Shown: piece by piece, positions 24,721 to 32,930 of the stretch | Position numbering within the stretch: position 1 is the first letter of the stretch | Layout of the letters: every line of letters starts with the position of its first letter | Assembly (NCBI GenBank): GCA_965242535.1 | Contig: OZ251458.1 | Coordinates: 3,286,001-3,350,000 of the forward strand | Origin: VXRD01 sp965242535 | Lineage (GTDB): Bacteria; Latescibacterota; UBA2968 | Direction of reading: 5' to 3' | DNA: 64,000 bases | The notes under the pieces: model-generated | The model's input: only the letters and a program-made list of their open reading frames with translations | What the model was told of the DNA's origin: nothing | Databases searched by the model: none | Made by a program: the position numbers and the translations under genes

Positions 24721-25720
24721 ACAAAACGCCCTCTTGCGCGTGCGCGACTTAAAAAAGCATTTTCCCATTACGGGCGGTTTTTTCAATGCCGTTGTCGGAC
24801 AGGTCAAAGCCGTGGATGGCGTGAGCTTCGACCTGTTTGAAGGCGAGTGCCTGGGCTTAGTGGGCGAGAGCGGATCCGGAAAAACAACGGTTGGCCGCGC
24901 GATTTTGCGCGCGCTGACGCCCACGGCTGGCGAGGTGTGGTTTCGCAAAGACGGCCGGGAGATCGACGTTGCCCACGCGCCCCACGAGGTGCTCAAAGCC
25001 TTGCGCCGAGATATGCAGATGATCTTTCAAGACCCCTACGCCTCGCTGAATCCCCGCATGACCGTGCTCGATATCGTGGGCGAACCCCTGTTGGTCAATG
25101 GGGTTTCGGATCGCAAAGCGAGAGAAGCGCGCGTGCGGGACCTACTCGTCCAAGTGGGATTGAAGCCCCATTTCTTGCGGCGGTATCCCCACGCTTTTAG
25201 CGGCGGGCAACGGCAACGCATCGGCATCGCACGCGCACTGGCTTTACACCCTAAATTGGTCGTGGCCGACGAACCGGTTTCCGCCCTCGACGCGTCCGTG
25301 CAAGCGCAAGTGCTCAATCTGCTTCGGGAATTGCAGGACGGGTTGGGATTGACCTATCTCTTTGTGGCCCACGACCTGAGCGTGGTGCGCCACATTTCCG
25401 ACCGCGTGGCCGTGATGTACGTGGGCAAGATCGTGGAATTGGCCCCTGTGGATCGGCTGTTTCGATCTCCTGCCCATCCCTATACCGAAGCCCTCTTGGC
25501 GGCGGTGCCCGTGCCAAATCCCAAGGCGAAGAAGAAGCGCGTTTTGCTCTCCGGCGAGGTGGCCGACCCCGGCAACGCGCCACCCGGCTGTGCATTTCAC
25601 CCGCGATGCCCCTACGCAGAGGCGCGATGCCGGCGCGAAGTGCCCGAATTGCGCGAAATCGCCCCCGGTCACGTCTCGCGCTGTTTTTTTGGCGACACCT
25701 TGCAACTGGAAGGCGTGTAG
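24713..25720 (+). CDS. DppF/OppF-type ABC transporter ATPase
   Basis: 335 residues: Walker A GESGSGKTTVG, Q-loop FQDPYASLNPRMTV, signature FSGGQRQRIGIARALAL, Walker B LVVADEPVSALD, H-loop VAHDLSVV, and the C-terminal GCAFHPRCPYAE motif. The N-terminal HFPITGGFFNAVVGQVKAVDGVS is typical of the DppF class. It pairs with the DppD-like ATPase. AAAGGA precedes ATG 24713 by eight bases. Confidence 0.9.
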   Translation: MDRQNALLRVRDLKKHFPITGGFFNAVVGQVKAVDGVSFDLFEGECLGLVGESGSGKTTVGRAILRALTPTAGEVWFRKDGREIDVAHAPHEVLKALRRDMQMIFQDPYASLNPRMTVLDIVGEPLLVNGVSDRKAREARVRDLLVQVGLKPHFLRRYPHAFSGGQRQRIGIARALALHPKLVVADEPVSALDASVQAQVLNLLRELQDGLGLTYLFVAHDLSVVRHISDRVAVMYVGKIVELAPVDRLFRSPAHPYTEALLAAVPVPNPKAKKKRVLLSGEVADPGNAPPGCAFHPRCPYAEARCRREVPELREIAPGHVSRCFFGDTLQLEGV

Positions 25721-25900
25721 GTGGTCCCTACCCATCTACCCGACAGCCCTAAAATCAGTGGTCAGTCGGTGGCAGTCCCCTCGCCATTCCAAAAGGCGAG
25801 AAGCGAATTGTAGGGTCGGTGCCCCGTGTCCACCCGCCGATGAATTGCTTACGTCTTACGTCTTACCCCGTTCCGTTGATTCACTCGAAAGGAGAACCAG

Positions 25901-26287
25901 ATGAAGATCGAACACATTGCTTTTGTGGTCGACGATCCCGATGCCGTCGCAAAATGGTATTGCGATAACTTGGGCATGCGCGTGGTGCGCCAAGGGCCGC
26001 CACCCATCAGGATGACGTTTTTGGCCGACTCGGCCGGGCAGACGATGTACGAGCTCTACGCCCAGCCCGAAGTCGAGACCCCGGATTACGCGTCGATGCA
26101 CCACCTCGCGTTGCATTTCGCGTATTACGCCGAAGACCTCGAAGCCACTTTTGAACGCCTGAAAGCCGCGGGCGCGACCGTCGTGCAAGCCCCAACGCCC
26201 ACAGACACGGGCGATACCCTCGCCATGTTGCGCGATCCCTGGGGCATTTGCGTGCAACTGGTCAATCGCAAGGAGAAGATGATGTGA
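25901..26287 (+). CDS. VOC (glyoxalase/bleomycin-resistance) superfamily protein
   Basis: 128 residues, one VOC fold made of two beta-alpha-beta-beta-beta modules: IEHIAFVVDDPDAVAKWYCDNLGMRVV and ALHFAYYAEDLEATFERLKAAGATVV, ending in the MLRDPWGICVQLVNR strand. Metal-ligand type residues (His near 5, Glu in YELYA, His in HLALHFA, Glu or Gln in the last strand) are plausible. Substrate unknown. An AGGAG site lies seven bases before ATG 25901. It stands about 180 bases after the ABC operon and may or may not be co-transcribed. Confidence 0.85.
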   Translation: MKIEHIAFVVDDPDAVAKWYCDNLGMRVVRQGPPPIRMTFLADSAGQTMYELYAQPEVETPDYASMHHLALHFAYYAEDLEATFERLKAAGATVVQAPTPTDTGDTLAMLRDPWGICVQLVNRKEKMM

Positions 26288-26548
26288 AGAACCCCGCGCT
26301 GAAGCATCTGGGCTTCAACTGTAACGGTTGAGAGGCGTTTCAACCCCCGAGCGGCGAAACGATCAGAAGTCAGTCCCATGTGCCCATCCGTCGTAGGGAC
26401 AGGCCCCCGTGCCTGTCCTCTGGTTGGTAGCAGTGACCAGTGCTCATCCCCATCCGTCGTAGGGATAGGCCCCCGTGCCTGTCCGATGCCATGCCTCGTC
26501 AAGGGGGGCAGTATAGGGCGACAGAAATCAATTCTCGAGAACGGGAAA
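26288..26548. repeat. Convergent intergenic region with two REP-like palindromes
   Basis: Two copies of the dispersed palindrome (core GGGACAGGCCCCCGTGCC; the second has GGGATAGG) lie at about 26392-26418 and 26458-26484, between convergent genes. No gene is visible. Confidence 0.8.
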
Positions 26549-28117
26549 TTATACGCCGAGCGCGCTTTGTTCGCACGCGGCGTATTTTTTGATCAGCGCG
26601 TCGTACACTGCGGGATTGGAGGGCGAGACCGCAGAGGCGGCGAGGGGTTCGGCGATGCCCGCGATGAGGTCTTCCCAAGGGGTGGTTTGACCAGAGGTGT
26701 TGAGGTGGGCATGAGCCGCGCGCAAAGCCGCGCCGAGGGCCGCGCTGTTGGTGACTTCAAACGGGTACACCGGGCAGTTTTGCACATCGGCCATGATCTG
26801 GAGGATTTCGGGATTGACTGACGCGCCGCCGGTCGCGTAAATGGCCGAAGGGCGCACGGCCATCCATTCGGCATGTAGGCGCGTAGCCATCATCTGCGCT
26901 TCGACAACCGCGCGGCAATTGCCCGTCGCGTCGCGTTCGTCGAGGTCGAAGCGATGCACGCGCGGATCGAGCACCTTCGGCACGATTTCGGGTTCGAAAT
27001 AGGGCAGCATGATTTTGCCATCATTGCCGGGTGGGGTGGATCGGAGGGCGCGAGAAAACCCGTCCCAGTCCAAGCCATGGGCTTTGCGAACCGCGTCGCG
27101 GGCGAGCGAGCCATTTTTGAAACACAAGAGGGTCATGTAGTCGCCCGTGGGCGACACAAAAACGTGCCCCTCGGCGCGCGGATCGGTCTGGCAATTTTTC
27201 ATCGTGCCAAAATAGGTGTCGCTGGTGCCGAGCGAAATGGCGACCATGCCCTCGCGGATGAGCCCGAGGCCGATGACGCTGTTGGGATTGTCGCCCGACC
27301 AAACGAGGGCCCGCGCTTGGGGATCGAGGCCGTATTTATCGACGAAATACCGGCTGACCGGCCCGATTATGGCGCGGGATGCGGCGAGCGGAGGCAAGCG
27401 GTCGGACAGGTCGGGCGCCGTGGCGTCGAGCGCGGAGGGATGCCAGGCGCGCCGCCGAATATCCATCAGATTCATGCCCGCGCCATCGCCGTGATCGATG
27501 GGGGCAACGCGGCCCGCGATCAACGCGGCCATGAAGGAACTGACGAGCATGATGTGGGCGGTATTGGCGTACGCATCGGGTTGCGTTTTGTAAAATTTGC
27601 GAATCTGCGGCCCCGTAAAGCGTTCAAAAGTCGTGGAACCCGTGGCCCGTGCGGTCGCCTGAAGCCCGCCTAAGGCATCGCAAATTTCATCGCATTCAAC
27701 GCGCGTTGAAGAATCCATCCAGATCGGCGATGTACTGCGCGAGAATACCCCGCGCAGATTTTGGACGAGCGACTTTTGGGGATCGAGATCGGACAAGGCA
27801 TGCGCGATGCCGGCGTTGAGATAGACGGAACCGTGTTGTTGCCCCGACCCGGAGATCGCCCGAATGTGGCCCAAGTTGACGCGGTCGCTTTTCATTTTTT
27901 CGAACATCGCGTCGAGGGCTTCGGCCCACATGAGGGGCGGCGAGTGGGCGATTTTGGGATCGGGATCGCATAGCACGCCGTTTTGCGTGCCGTAGTGCGG
28001 CAGCGTTTCGTCGTAATTCATCGACGCGTCATACGCGACCGCACGCGTGTCGAGGTCGATAATGACCGCACTCAAGCTCTGCGTGCTCGCGTCGAGTCCG
28101 AGATAGAAATTGCTCAT
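26549..28117 (-). CDS. FGGY-family carbohydrate kinase (xylulokinase-like)
   Basis: 522 residues. N-terminal ATPase motif YLGLDASTQSLSAVIID, then ISGSGQQHGSVYL, IWMDSST; C-terminal half AISLGTSDTYFG (phosphate-2 motif) and YATGGASVNPEILQIMADVQNCPV (FGGY C-terminal motif). It phosphorylates a pentulose or related sugar using ATP; xylulokinase is the nearest recognisable relative. ATG 28117 follows AAGGAG and overlaps the PhyH stop as ATGA, so the two genes are one translationally coupled operon. Confidence 0.85.
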   Translation of the reverse strand: MSNFYLGLDASTQSLSAVIIDLDTRAVAYDASMNYDETLPHYGTQNGVLCDPDPKIAHSPPLMWAEALDAMFEKMKSDRVNLGHIRAISGSGQQHGSVYLNAGIAHALSDLDPQKSLVQNLRGVFSRSTSPIWMDSSTRVECDEICDALGGLQATARATGSTTFERFTGPQIRKFYKTQPDAYANTAHIMLVSSFMAALIAGRVAPIDHGDGAGMNLMDIRRRAWHPSALDATAPDLSDRLPPLAASRAIIGPVSRYFVDKYGLDPQARALVWSGDNPNSVIGLGLIREGMVAISLGTSDTYFGTMKNCQTDPRAEGHVFVSPTGDYMTLLCFKNGSLARDAVRKAHGLDWDGFSRALRSTPPGNDGKIMLPYFEPEIVPKVLDPRVHRFDLDERDATGNCRAVVEAQMMATRLHAEWMAVRPSAIYATGGASVNPEILQIMADVQNCPVYPFEVTNSAALGAALRAAHAHLNTSGQTTPWEDLIAGIAEPLAASAVSPSNPAVYDALIKKYAACEQSALGV

Positions 28118-28911
28118 ACGCGCTCCTTCGCCCCGTAAATCACCGGGCATTTGGACGGGTCGTCAATGTGTCGGGTCAGGCCCTGCCGGAGGTCGTTGAC
28201 CGGGCGCGATTTTTCGCTCCGCATGTGGATGGCAAAGCTGCGGCGAGGGCCCTTGGAACGGTTGGGGCCGCTGCCGTGCAAGGTGAAGCAATCGTGCAGG
28301 CTCAACGCGCCGCGCGGCATGAGCATGGGCACTTCGCGCCACGTTTCGCGTTCGGGAATGGCGATGCCGCCGCGCAAGGTGTCGAGGTCCTGTTGTTGAA
28401 AGCCGAAGTCGATGTCCAAAAGCCCCCAGCGGTGCGATCCGGGTACAAAGCGCATCGGCCCGGCATCGGGGGTAATGTCGCTGAGGGCAATCCACGCCGT
28501 GAAAAGTTCGCTGCCCTCTTCCCACGCGCGCCAGTAGTAGCGGTCTTGATGCCAGCCGATGTTGGTGACGCGCTCGCCTTCGGGTTCGCCCACGGGTTTG
28601 TAGAGCAGTTGCACCCACCAAACCTGCACCCTTTTCGCCCCCGTGACCTCGGCCGCGAGTTCGCCCAGCGCGGGATGCGAGACCAAGTCCATAATGGCGC
28701 GGTTCGCGAGTTGGGGCATTTCAATTTTGCACAGGGTTTGGAGATCGTCGCCCGGGTTCCAGCGCGAGTTTTCCGGCGGGCATCCCGTATCGTACTCGCC
28801 CGCGCGCACGGCGTCCATGCCCGAAACTGCGGCATCGACGACATCGGCGGGCACAACCGGTTGCAACACCGCGCAAAACCCGTCTTTTCGATAGCGTTCT
28901 GAAAGGGTCAT
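28114..28911 (-). CDS. Phytanoyl-CoA dioxygenase (PhyH) family protein
   Basis: 265 residues, Fe(II)/2-oxoglutarate oxygenase of the double-stranded beta-helix type. The iron ligands are visible as HxD in NIGWHQDRYYW and the distal His in LHDCFTLHGSGPN; the 2-oxoglutarate-binding Arg is in RRSFAIHMR. Substrate unknown; members act on lipids, ectoine, phosphonates and small metabolites. I chose ATG 28911 (AAAGGA upstream) rather than the GTG at 28938. It is coupled to the FGGY kinase downstream. Its upstream side abuts a truncated nucleotidyltransferase gene. Confidence 0.85.
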   Translation of the reverse strand: MTLSERYRKDGFCAVLQPVVPADVVDAAVSGMDAVRAGEYDTGCPPENSRWNPGDDLQTLCKIEMPQLANRAIMDLVSHPALGELAAEVTGAKRVQVWWVQLLYKPVGEPEGERVTNIGWHQDRYYWRAWEEGSELFTAWIALSDITPDAGPMRFVPGSHRWGLLDIDFGFQQQDLDTLRGGIAIPERETWREVPMLMPRGALSLHDCFTLHGSGPNRSKGPRRSFAIHMRSEKSRPVNDLRQGLTRHIDDPSKCPVIYGAKERV

Positions 28912-28949
28912 GGCGTCCTTTCCAAAAATGTCGGACACGAGGAAGATAT

Positions 28950-29060
28950 CTAACGCGGATGCCCGTGAAATGCGACCGCATAGCCGACGACGATGAGATA
29001 TCGGACGTCATTTTCGTTTAACGACGCGATAAACGATTTGAAATCCTGGGTCAGTGCCAT
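28950..29060 (-). pseudogene. Truncated AbiEii/DUF6036-like nucleotidyltransferase
   Basis: The frame starts at ATG 29060 inside the preceding small gene and reads MALTQDFKSFIASLNENDV, then RYLIVVGYAVAFHGHPR and a stop: 36 residues. Those residues correspond to the N-terminal helix and the GG(Y) strand-helix of a minimal nucleotidyltransferase, whose next segment should be the catalytic TKDLD(V/I)W. The canonical GG is VG here. Everything from the catalytic Asp onwards is gone, and the phyH ribosome binding site begins within 30 bases, so a deletion is likely. Confidence 0.65.
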
Positions 29061-29208
29061 ATTTCCAACTGTTGTATTCTCGCCGGATGGCTTCCAAAGC
29101 ATCTATGCGAGCCTGGTGGGATTGCGTTTGCCAGAAGGCGAAATCGCCCTTCTGGGCATCGATCTTGCATTTCGTCGCGACTTTCCGTATTTTTGTGTTC
29201 GTCGTCAT
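29008..29208 (-). CDS. Small protein of a nucleotidyltransferase-associated TA-like pair
   Basis: 66 residues: MTTNTKIRKVATKCKIDAQ, then DFAFWQTQSHQARIDALEAI, then REYNSWKYGTDPGFQIVYRV and basic end. The pattern FWxxxxxxxRIDALExxRREY...FQxVYRVVKR is that of a small protein commonly encoded directly before an AbiEii-type nucleotidyltransferase. The nucleotidyltransferase frame indeed overlaps its 3' end by 53 bases but is truncated, so this is an orphaned partner. I use ATG 29208. It is divergent to the kinase-like gene at 29256. Confidence 0.6.
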   Translation of the reverse strand: MTTNTKIRKVATKCKIDAQKGDFAFWQTQSHQARIDALEAIRREYNSWKYGTDPGFQIVYRVVKRK

Positions 29209-29255
29209 ACGCCAATATAGCGTATCCACACCCACTTTTCAACGAGGAGTTTCCC

Positions 29256-29885
29256 ATGCGCGTCATCGTTATCGGCACGGAATACACGGGCAAAACCACG
29301 CTGGTTCAGCTCGTCCAACAATGGGGCATGGATCGCGGGATTCGCCATCACATGGACGATCATTTTTCCATCCCGGATCAGCAAACCCTGAAAAATCCCG
29401 CGGAACAAAAGGCCATGACCGAATTGCCCTCGGGCATCAAAGAGCGTTTTCAGCGTTTCCAAATCGCCTATCACGTCCGCTTGGTCCACAAATACCAGCA
29501 CGTTTTGCTCACCGGCTTTCACATCGAAGAAATGGTCTATGGGCAACGCTACTACTATCCGGACCTCGTGCGCCCGGTGGAAACCCCCCAAGCGTGGGAA
29601 AAAGACATGCCTTCGGATATGATTTTGGTCCTGCTCACGGCCAGCCCGGAGGTCATCAAACAGCGCATGAAAGACGCTCCGCACGATTATCCCATCGTGC
29701 CGGAATCCGACATCGAAGAAGTCCAAGCCGCGTTCCGCGAAGAGTTTCGCAACTCCTTCTTCAAACAAAAATTTGAGATCGACACCTCGACCCTAACCCC
29801 TTATGCCCTGCTTCAATCCTTCCTCGCGCAATCGTTTCCCTACCTCAGCGCCGCGGACCACGCCATTCGCCTGGCCGGCCGGTAG
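29256..29885 (+). CDS. P-loop nucleoside/nucleotide kinase-like ATPase
   Basis: 209 residues. Walker A at the N-terminus (VIVIGTEYTGKTTLVQ), a probable lid/DH segment (RGIRHHMDDHF), and a middle strand VLLTGFHIEEMVYG resembling the DRxx region of dNK/thymidylate-kinase-like proteins; MILVLLTASPEVIKQRMK is a typical core strand followed by an Arg-containing lid helix. The substrate is not evident. ATG 29256 follows CGAGGAG by six bases. Confidence 0.65.
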   Translation: MRVIVIGTEYTGKTTLVQLVQQWGMDRGIRHHMDDHFSIPDQQTLKNPAEQKAMTELPSGIKERFQRFQIAYHVRLVHKYQHVLLTGFHIEEMVYGQRYYYPDLVRPVETPQAWEKDMPSDMILVLLTASPEVIKQRMKDAPHDYPIVPESDIEEVQAAFREEFRNSFFKQKFEIDTSTLTPYALLQSFLAQSFPYLSAADHAIRLAGR

Positions 29886-29897
29886 CGATGGACAACC

Positions 29898-30298
29898 CAA
29901 TACGAAATTTTGAGACGCACCAACCCGCACCGACGGGGCTCACTTTTCTAAAGCGTTTGGACCTAAAGCATTGTTTGTTGCCTTCGATGCCTTCGGCGAC
30001 TTACTTTTTGTCAACAGCAAAAAAAAGTAAGCGAGCGGGGTACAACTGCCCGAGCAGTTCAAAAATGCCGCTCTCATGCGCCGAGGGGCTTGCACAGCGC
30101 AAAGCGCTTTTGTAATCGCACGATATGCGCCAGCCTGCCAAGTGGGTTGCAAAATGGATGTGGGTTGCGAGACGGACTTGCGCGCTGTGCGCGATAGCTT
30201 TCGTTGATGAATTTTTGGGATGGCATGTTTGGCGATGGTTTATTTGTAGGACGGTGGAACTGCAAAGCGATCTCGATAATGAATGAGTTGGTACAAAT
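29898..30298. repeat. Inverted-repeat element (copy E), left end lost
   Basis: Same orientation as copy A: AAATTTTGA and CACTTTTCTAAAGCGTTTGG near the left, ACTTTTTGTCAACAGC in the middle (the uninterrupted form of the IS target in copy A), and the right end GAGTTGGTACAAAT at 30285-30298. The first ~31 bases, including the left inverted repeat, are missing. The right flank GGCACGGGGACC is one half of a REP-like palindrome, so this copy also entered such a palindrome. Confidence 0.8.
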
Positions 30299-30480
30299 GG
30301 CACGGGGACCTGTCCCTACGATGAATGGCTATCGCCAGTTGTACCCCGCTCCGTGCCTTTTGTACCTTTTGTGGCTCTTGTGCCTCTTGTGGCTCTTGTG
30401 CCTCTTGTGCCTTTTGTGCCTTTTGTGCCTTTTGTGGCTAAACTCCCGTCTCCCGTCTCACCTCTAACCTCTAATACCGC
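30299..30480. repeat. REP half-site and 9-bp TTTTGTGCC tandem repeat
   Basis: 30299-30321 is a partial REP-like palindrome in reverse. From about 30350 to 30440 a short tandem repeat of the type CTTTTGTGC/CTCTTGTGG runs for about 90 bases. It is related, in reverse complement, to the CACAAAAGG runs at about 42320 and 46292. No gene. Confidence 0.75.
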
Positions 30481-30482
30481 CC

Positions 30483-31886
30483 TTGTCCGATCGATCTCCC
30501 GACATTCGCCTCGCATTTGACGATGGCACCCTCGTCCTTTTAGACGCGCCGCCGGGCTATGAACCGCCGTCTCCATTCGTGTGGGACAGCCGCGTGGGCC
30601 GCTGGCGCGCGCAGGCACATCGGTATCGCCACATTGTCGAAGTGTTGCGCGTGCGAGACATGGGCATCAAAAACGTCGTCCCGCGCTACAACCGCCTGGA
30701 TCTCGCCTTTGAGCGCGAACACGCGCCCCATCCCCATCAAACCGAAGCCCTCGACGCATGGCGGTCAAACGAACGGCGCGGGGTCGTCGTCTTGCCCACG
30801 GGCTCGGGCAAATCGCTCCTCGCGTTGATGGGCATTGCCGAAGTCAATCGCAGCACCCTCGTCGTCGCGCCCACCATCGACCTGATGAATCAGTGGTACG
30901 ACCTGCTCAAAGACGCCTTCTCCTGCGCCATCGGCATCTTGGGCGGGGGCTATCACGAACTCGAAGACCTCACCGTGACCACGTACGACAGCGCGTATAT
31001 GCACATGGATCGCTATGGCAACCGCTTTGGCTTTCTCGTCTTTGACGAGGTCCACCACCTGCCCGGCGAGTCCTATTCGCACGGCGCGGAGCTTTGCATC
31101 GCGCCCTATCGCTTGGGCCTCACGGCCACGCTCGAACGGCCCGATGGCCGGCATCTGATGCTGCGCGATCTCGTGGGGCCAACCGTTTACGAAAAGGGCA
31201 TCCGCGACTTGTCGGGCGATTATCTCTCGGACTACGACACGCAGCGCATCGAAGTCGATATGGTGGCCGAAGAACGCGCCGAATACGAAACCGCGCGGGC
31301 GCAATTCAACGCCTTTCTCGAATCCAAAAACCTGCGCTTGGGCGGTGCGTCGGGCTGGCAAAATTTCGTGCGCCTCTCGGCGCGATCCAGCGATGGGCGA
31401 CGGGCCATGCTCGCCTATCGCCGGTATCGCAAGATCGCCTTGGGCACCGCCGCCAAATTGCGCGTGCTCGAAGACCTGCTCAAAAAACACCCGCGCGACC
31501 GCATGCTCATTTTCACCAACGACAACGAAACCGTCTATGCGATCTCGGAGCAATTTCTCATTCCCGCCATCACGCACCAAACGCGCACCAAAGAACGCAG
31601 GGAAATCCTCAAAGCCTTCAACCGAGGCGACATCCTCGCGCTCGTCACGTCCCGCGTGCTCAACGAGGGGGTCAACGTGCCCGAGGCCAATGTCGCCGTC
31701 GTGCTTTCGGGCACGGCCACCATCCGCGAACACGTCCAGCGCTTGGGCCGGATTTTGCGCCGCCGCGAAGGCAAATACGCCATCCTCTACGAAGTCATCT
31801 CCCGCAACACGGTTGAAGACCGCATTTCCCGCCGCCGCCGACAGCACGATGCGTACGACGGCCGGCAACGCGAGATGTTCGGTTGA
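30483..31886 (+). CDS. XPB/RadD-like superfamily 2 DNA helicase
   Basis: 467 residues. Motifs: Q-region HPHQTEALDAW, Walker A VLPTGSGKSLLAL, Ia VVAPTIDLMNQW, DEAD-like LVFDEVHHLPG, III GLTATLERPDG, then after a Thumb-like helical insert MLIFTNDNETVYAI, LALVTSRVLNEGVNVPEAN and the arginine-finger motif VI REHVQRLGRILRRREGK. The arrangement (short N-terminal damage-recognition-like domain, RED-type DEVHH box) is that of bacterial/archaeal XPB homologues. These are often paired with a Bax1/DUF790 nuclease; none follows here. The start is uncertain: TTG 30483 gives the full N-terminal domain. Confidence 0.82.
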   Translation: MSDRSPDIRLAFDDGTLVLLDAPPGYEPPSPFVWDSRVGRWRAQAHRYRHIVEVLRVRDMGIKNVVPRYNRLDLAFEREHAPHPHQTEALDAWRSNERRGVVVLPTGSGKSLLALMGIAEVNRSTLVVAPTIDLMNQWYDLLKDAFSCAIGILGGGYHELEDLTVTTYDSAYMHMDRYGNRFGFLVFDEVHHLPGESYSHGAELCIAPYRLGLTATLERPDGRHLMLRDLVGPTVYEKGIRDLSGDYLSDYDTQRIEVDMVAEERAEYETARAQFNAFLESKNLRLGGASGWQNFVRLSARSSDGRRAMLAYRRYRKIALGTAAKLRVLEDLLKKHPRDRMLIFTNDNETVYAISEQFLIPAITHQTRTKERREILKAFNRGDILALVTSRVLNEGVNVPEANVAVVLSGTATIREHVQRLGRILRRREGKYAILYEVISRNTVEDRISRRRRQHDAYDGRQREMFG

Positions 31887-32121
31887 CAGACGCGGATCAT
31901 GGCGAACGATCATGCAGGTGCGCGACATCAAAAGGACGGATCGCGATTCCCCAAAGAAAGCCATAAGCGCATTATGGCGGCGCATCCCAAAAAGCAAAGC
32001 GCACGCGATCAACGCGTACGCTTTTGTCTTTCGGATTTCACTTCCCGATCTCATGTCGCCATTTCGCTGGCGAGATTTTTCGATAGCTACCCATGCGTTC
32101 GCCAAACTTCCATCTCCTCTC
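31887..32121. other. Short intergenic region, possible small ORF
   Basis: A frame from 31899 (ATG) to 32165 reads MANDHAGARHQKDGSRFPKE and continues for 88 residues, overlapping the convergent PASTA gene. I see no conserved motif and would not call it a gene on this evidence. Confidence 0.3.
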
Positions 32122-32865
32122 TTACAATTTACTCACGACAATCTGCACGCTTGTCCCGCGTTTGATCGGCGTGCCGGGTTCGGGTTCTTGGCGAATGACG
32201 ACATCGGGTTCGTAAGCCGTGCTAAACTCGTAGCGGATATGATCTGCGCGCAGGCCGAGGGAGGACAGCAAACGCCGCGCGTCGTCTAATTTGAGTTCCA
32301 CCACCGAGGGCATGGCGACAGAAGCACGCGGGGGGCCCGTGCTCACCGTGAGCGCGATAGGCGTTCCTTGCGCGACTCGTTCGCCTGCTTTGGGCGTCTG
32401 CTCAATGATATGGCCCTCTTCGATCTCTTCCGAGGCCATCTCGCCGACATCGCCGACCGCCAAATCTGCTCGGGCGATCCACAACCGCGCCTGCCGCAAC
32501 GGAAGGTCGTTCACATCGGGCACGGCGTAGAGACGCTGTCCCAAACTCGGCGCGACATAGACCGTGCGATTGGGTTTGACGTGCGACCGCGCGGTCGGGT
32601 TCTGCCACGCGATTTGCCCCTTGGGCATGGACGCATCCCATAGCGAATCGCGGCGTTCTTTCATGTGCAGGCCCTCTGCCTGCAACCGCGCCTGTGCTTG
32701 CTCGGGCGTCAGTCCTTTGAGATCGGGCACGGTCACTTCCACGCCTTGGCGCACGTAGCGCGGCATGGCGATTTGATCCAGGATGATCAACCCGACGATT
32801 GCCACAAAGATGGCACACGCGCCAAACAGCGCGGCTTCGCGCAAAATTTTGCGAACCAAATCCAT
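32122..32865 (-). CDS. PASTA-domain membrane protein
   Basis: 247 residues: one N-terminal transmembrane helix (ALFGACAIFVAIVGLIIL, about residues 12-30) followed by three PASTA domains (VTVPDLKGLTPEQAQARLQ; YAVPDVNDLPLRQARLWIA; VAMPSVVELKLDDARRLLS), each with its closing VxVSxG/PG strand. PASTA modules bind muropeptides or act as spacers in PBPs and Ser/Thr kinases; here there is no kinase or transpeptidase domain. ATG 32865 follows GGAGG by five bases. The PorV-like gene upstream ends 65 bases away. Confidence 0.88.
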   Translation of the reverse strand: MDLVRKILREAALFGACAIFVAIVGLIILDQIAMPRYVRQGVEVTVPDLKGLTPEQAQARLQAEGLHMKERRDSLWDASMPKGQIAWQNPTARSHVKPNRTVYVAPSLGQRLYAVPDVNDLPLRQARLWIARADLAVGDVGEMASEEIEEGHIIEQTPKAGERVAQGTPIALTVSTGPPRASVAMPSVVELKLDDARRLLSSLGLRADHIRYEFSTAYEPDVVIRQEPEPGTPIKRGTSVQIVVSKL

Positions 32866-32930
32866 GCCGCCTCCGAAATTTTGACCGTCCAAAATATCCG
32901 AAGGCCCAAACCCTGTCAAGCGCGACTCCC

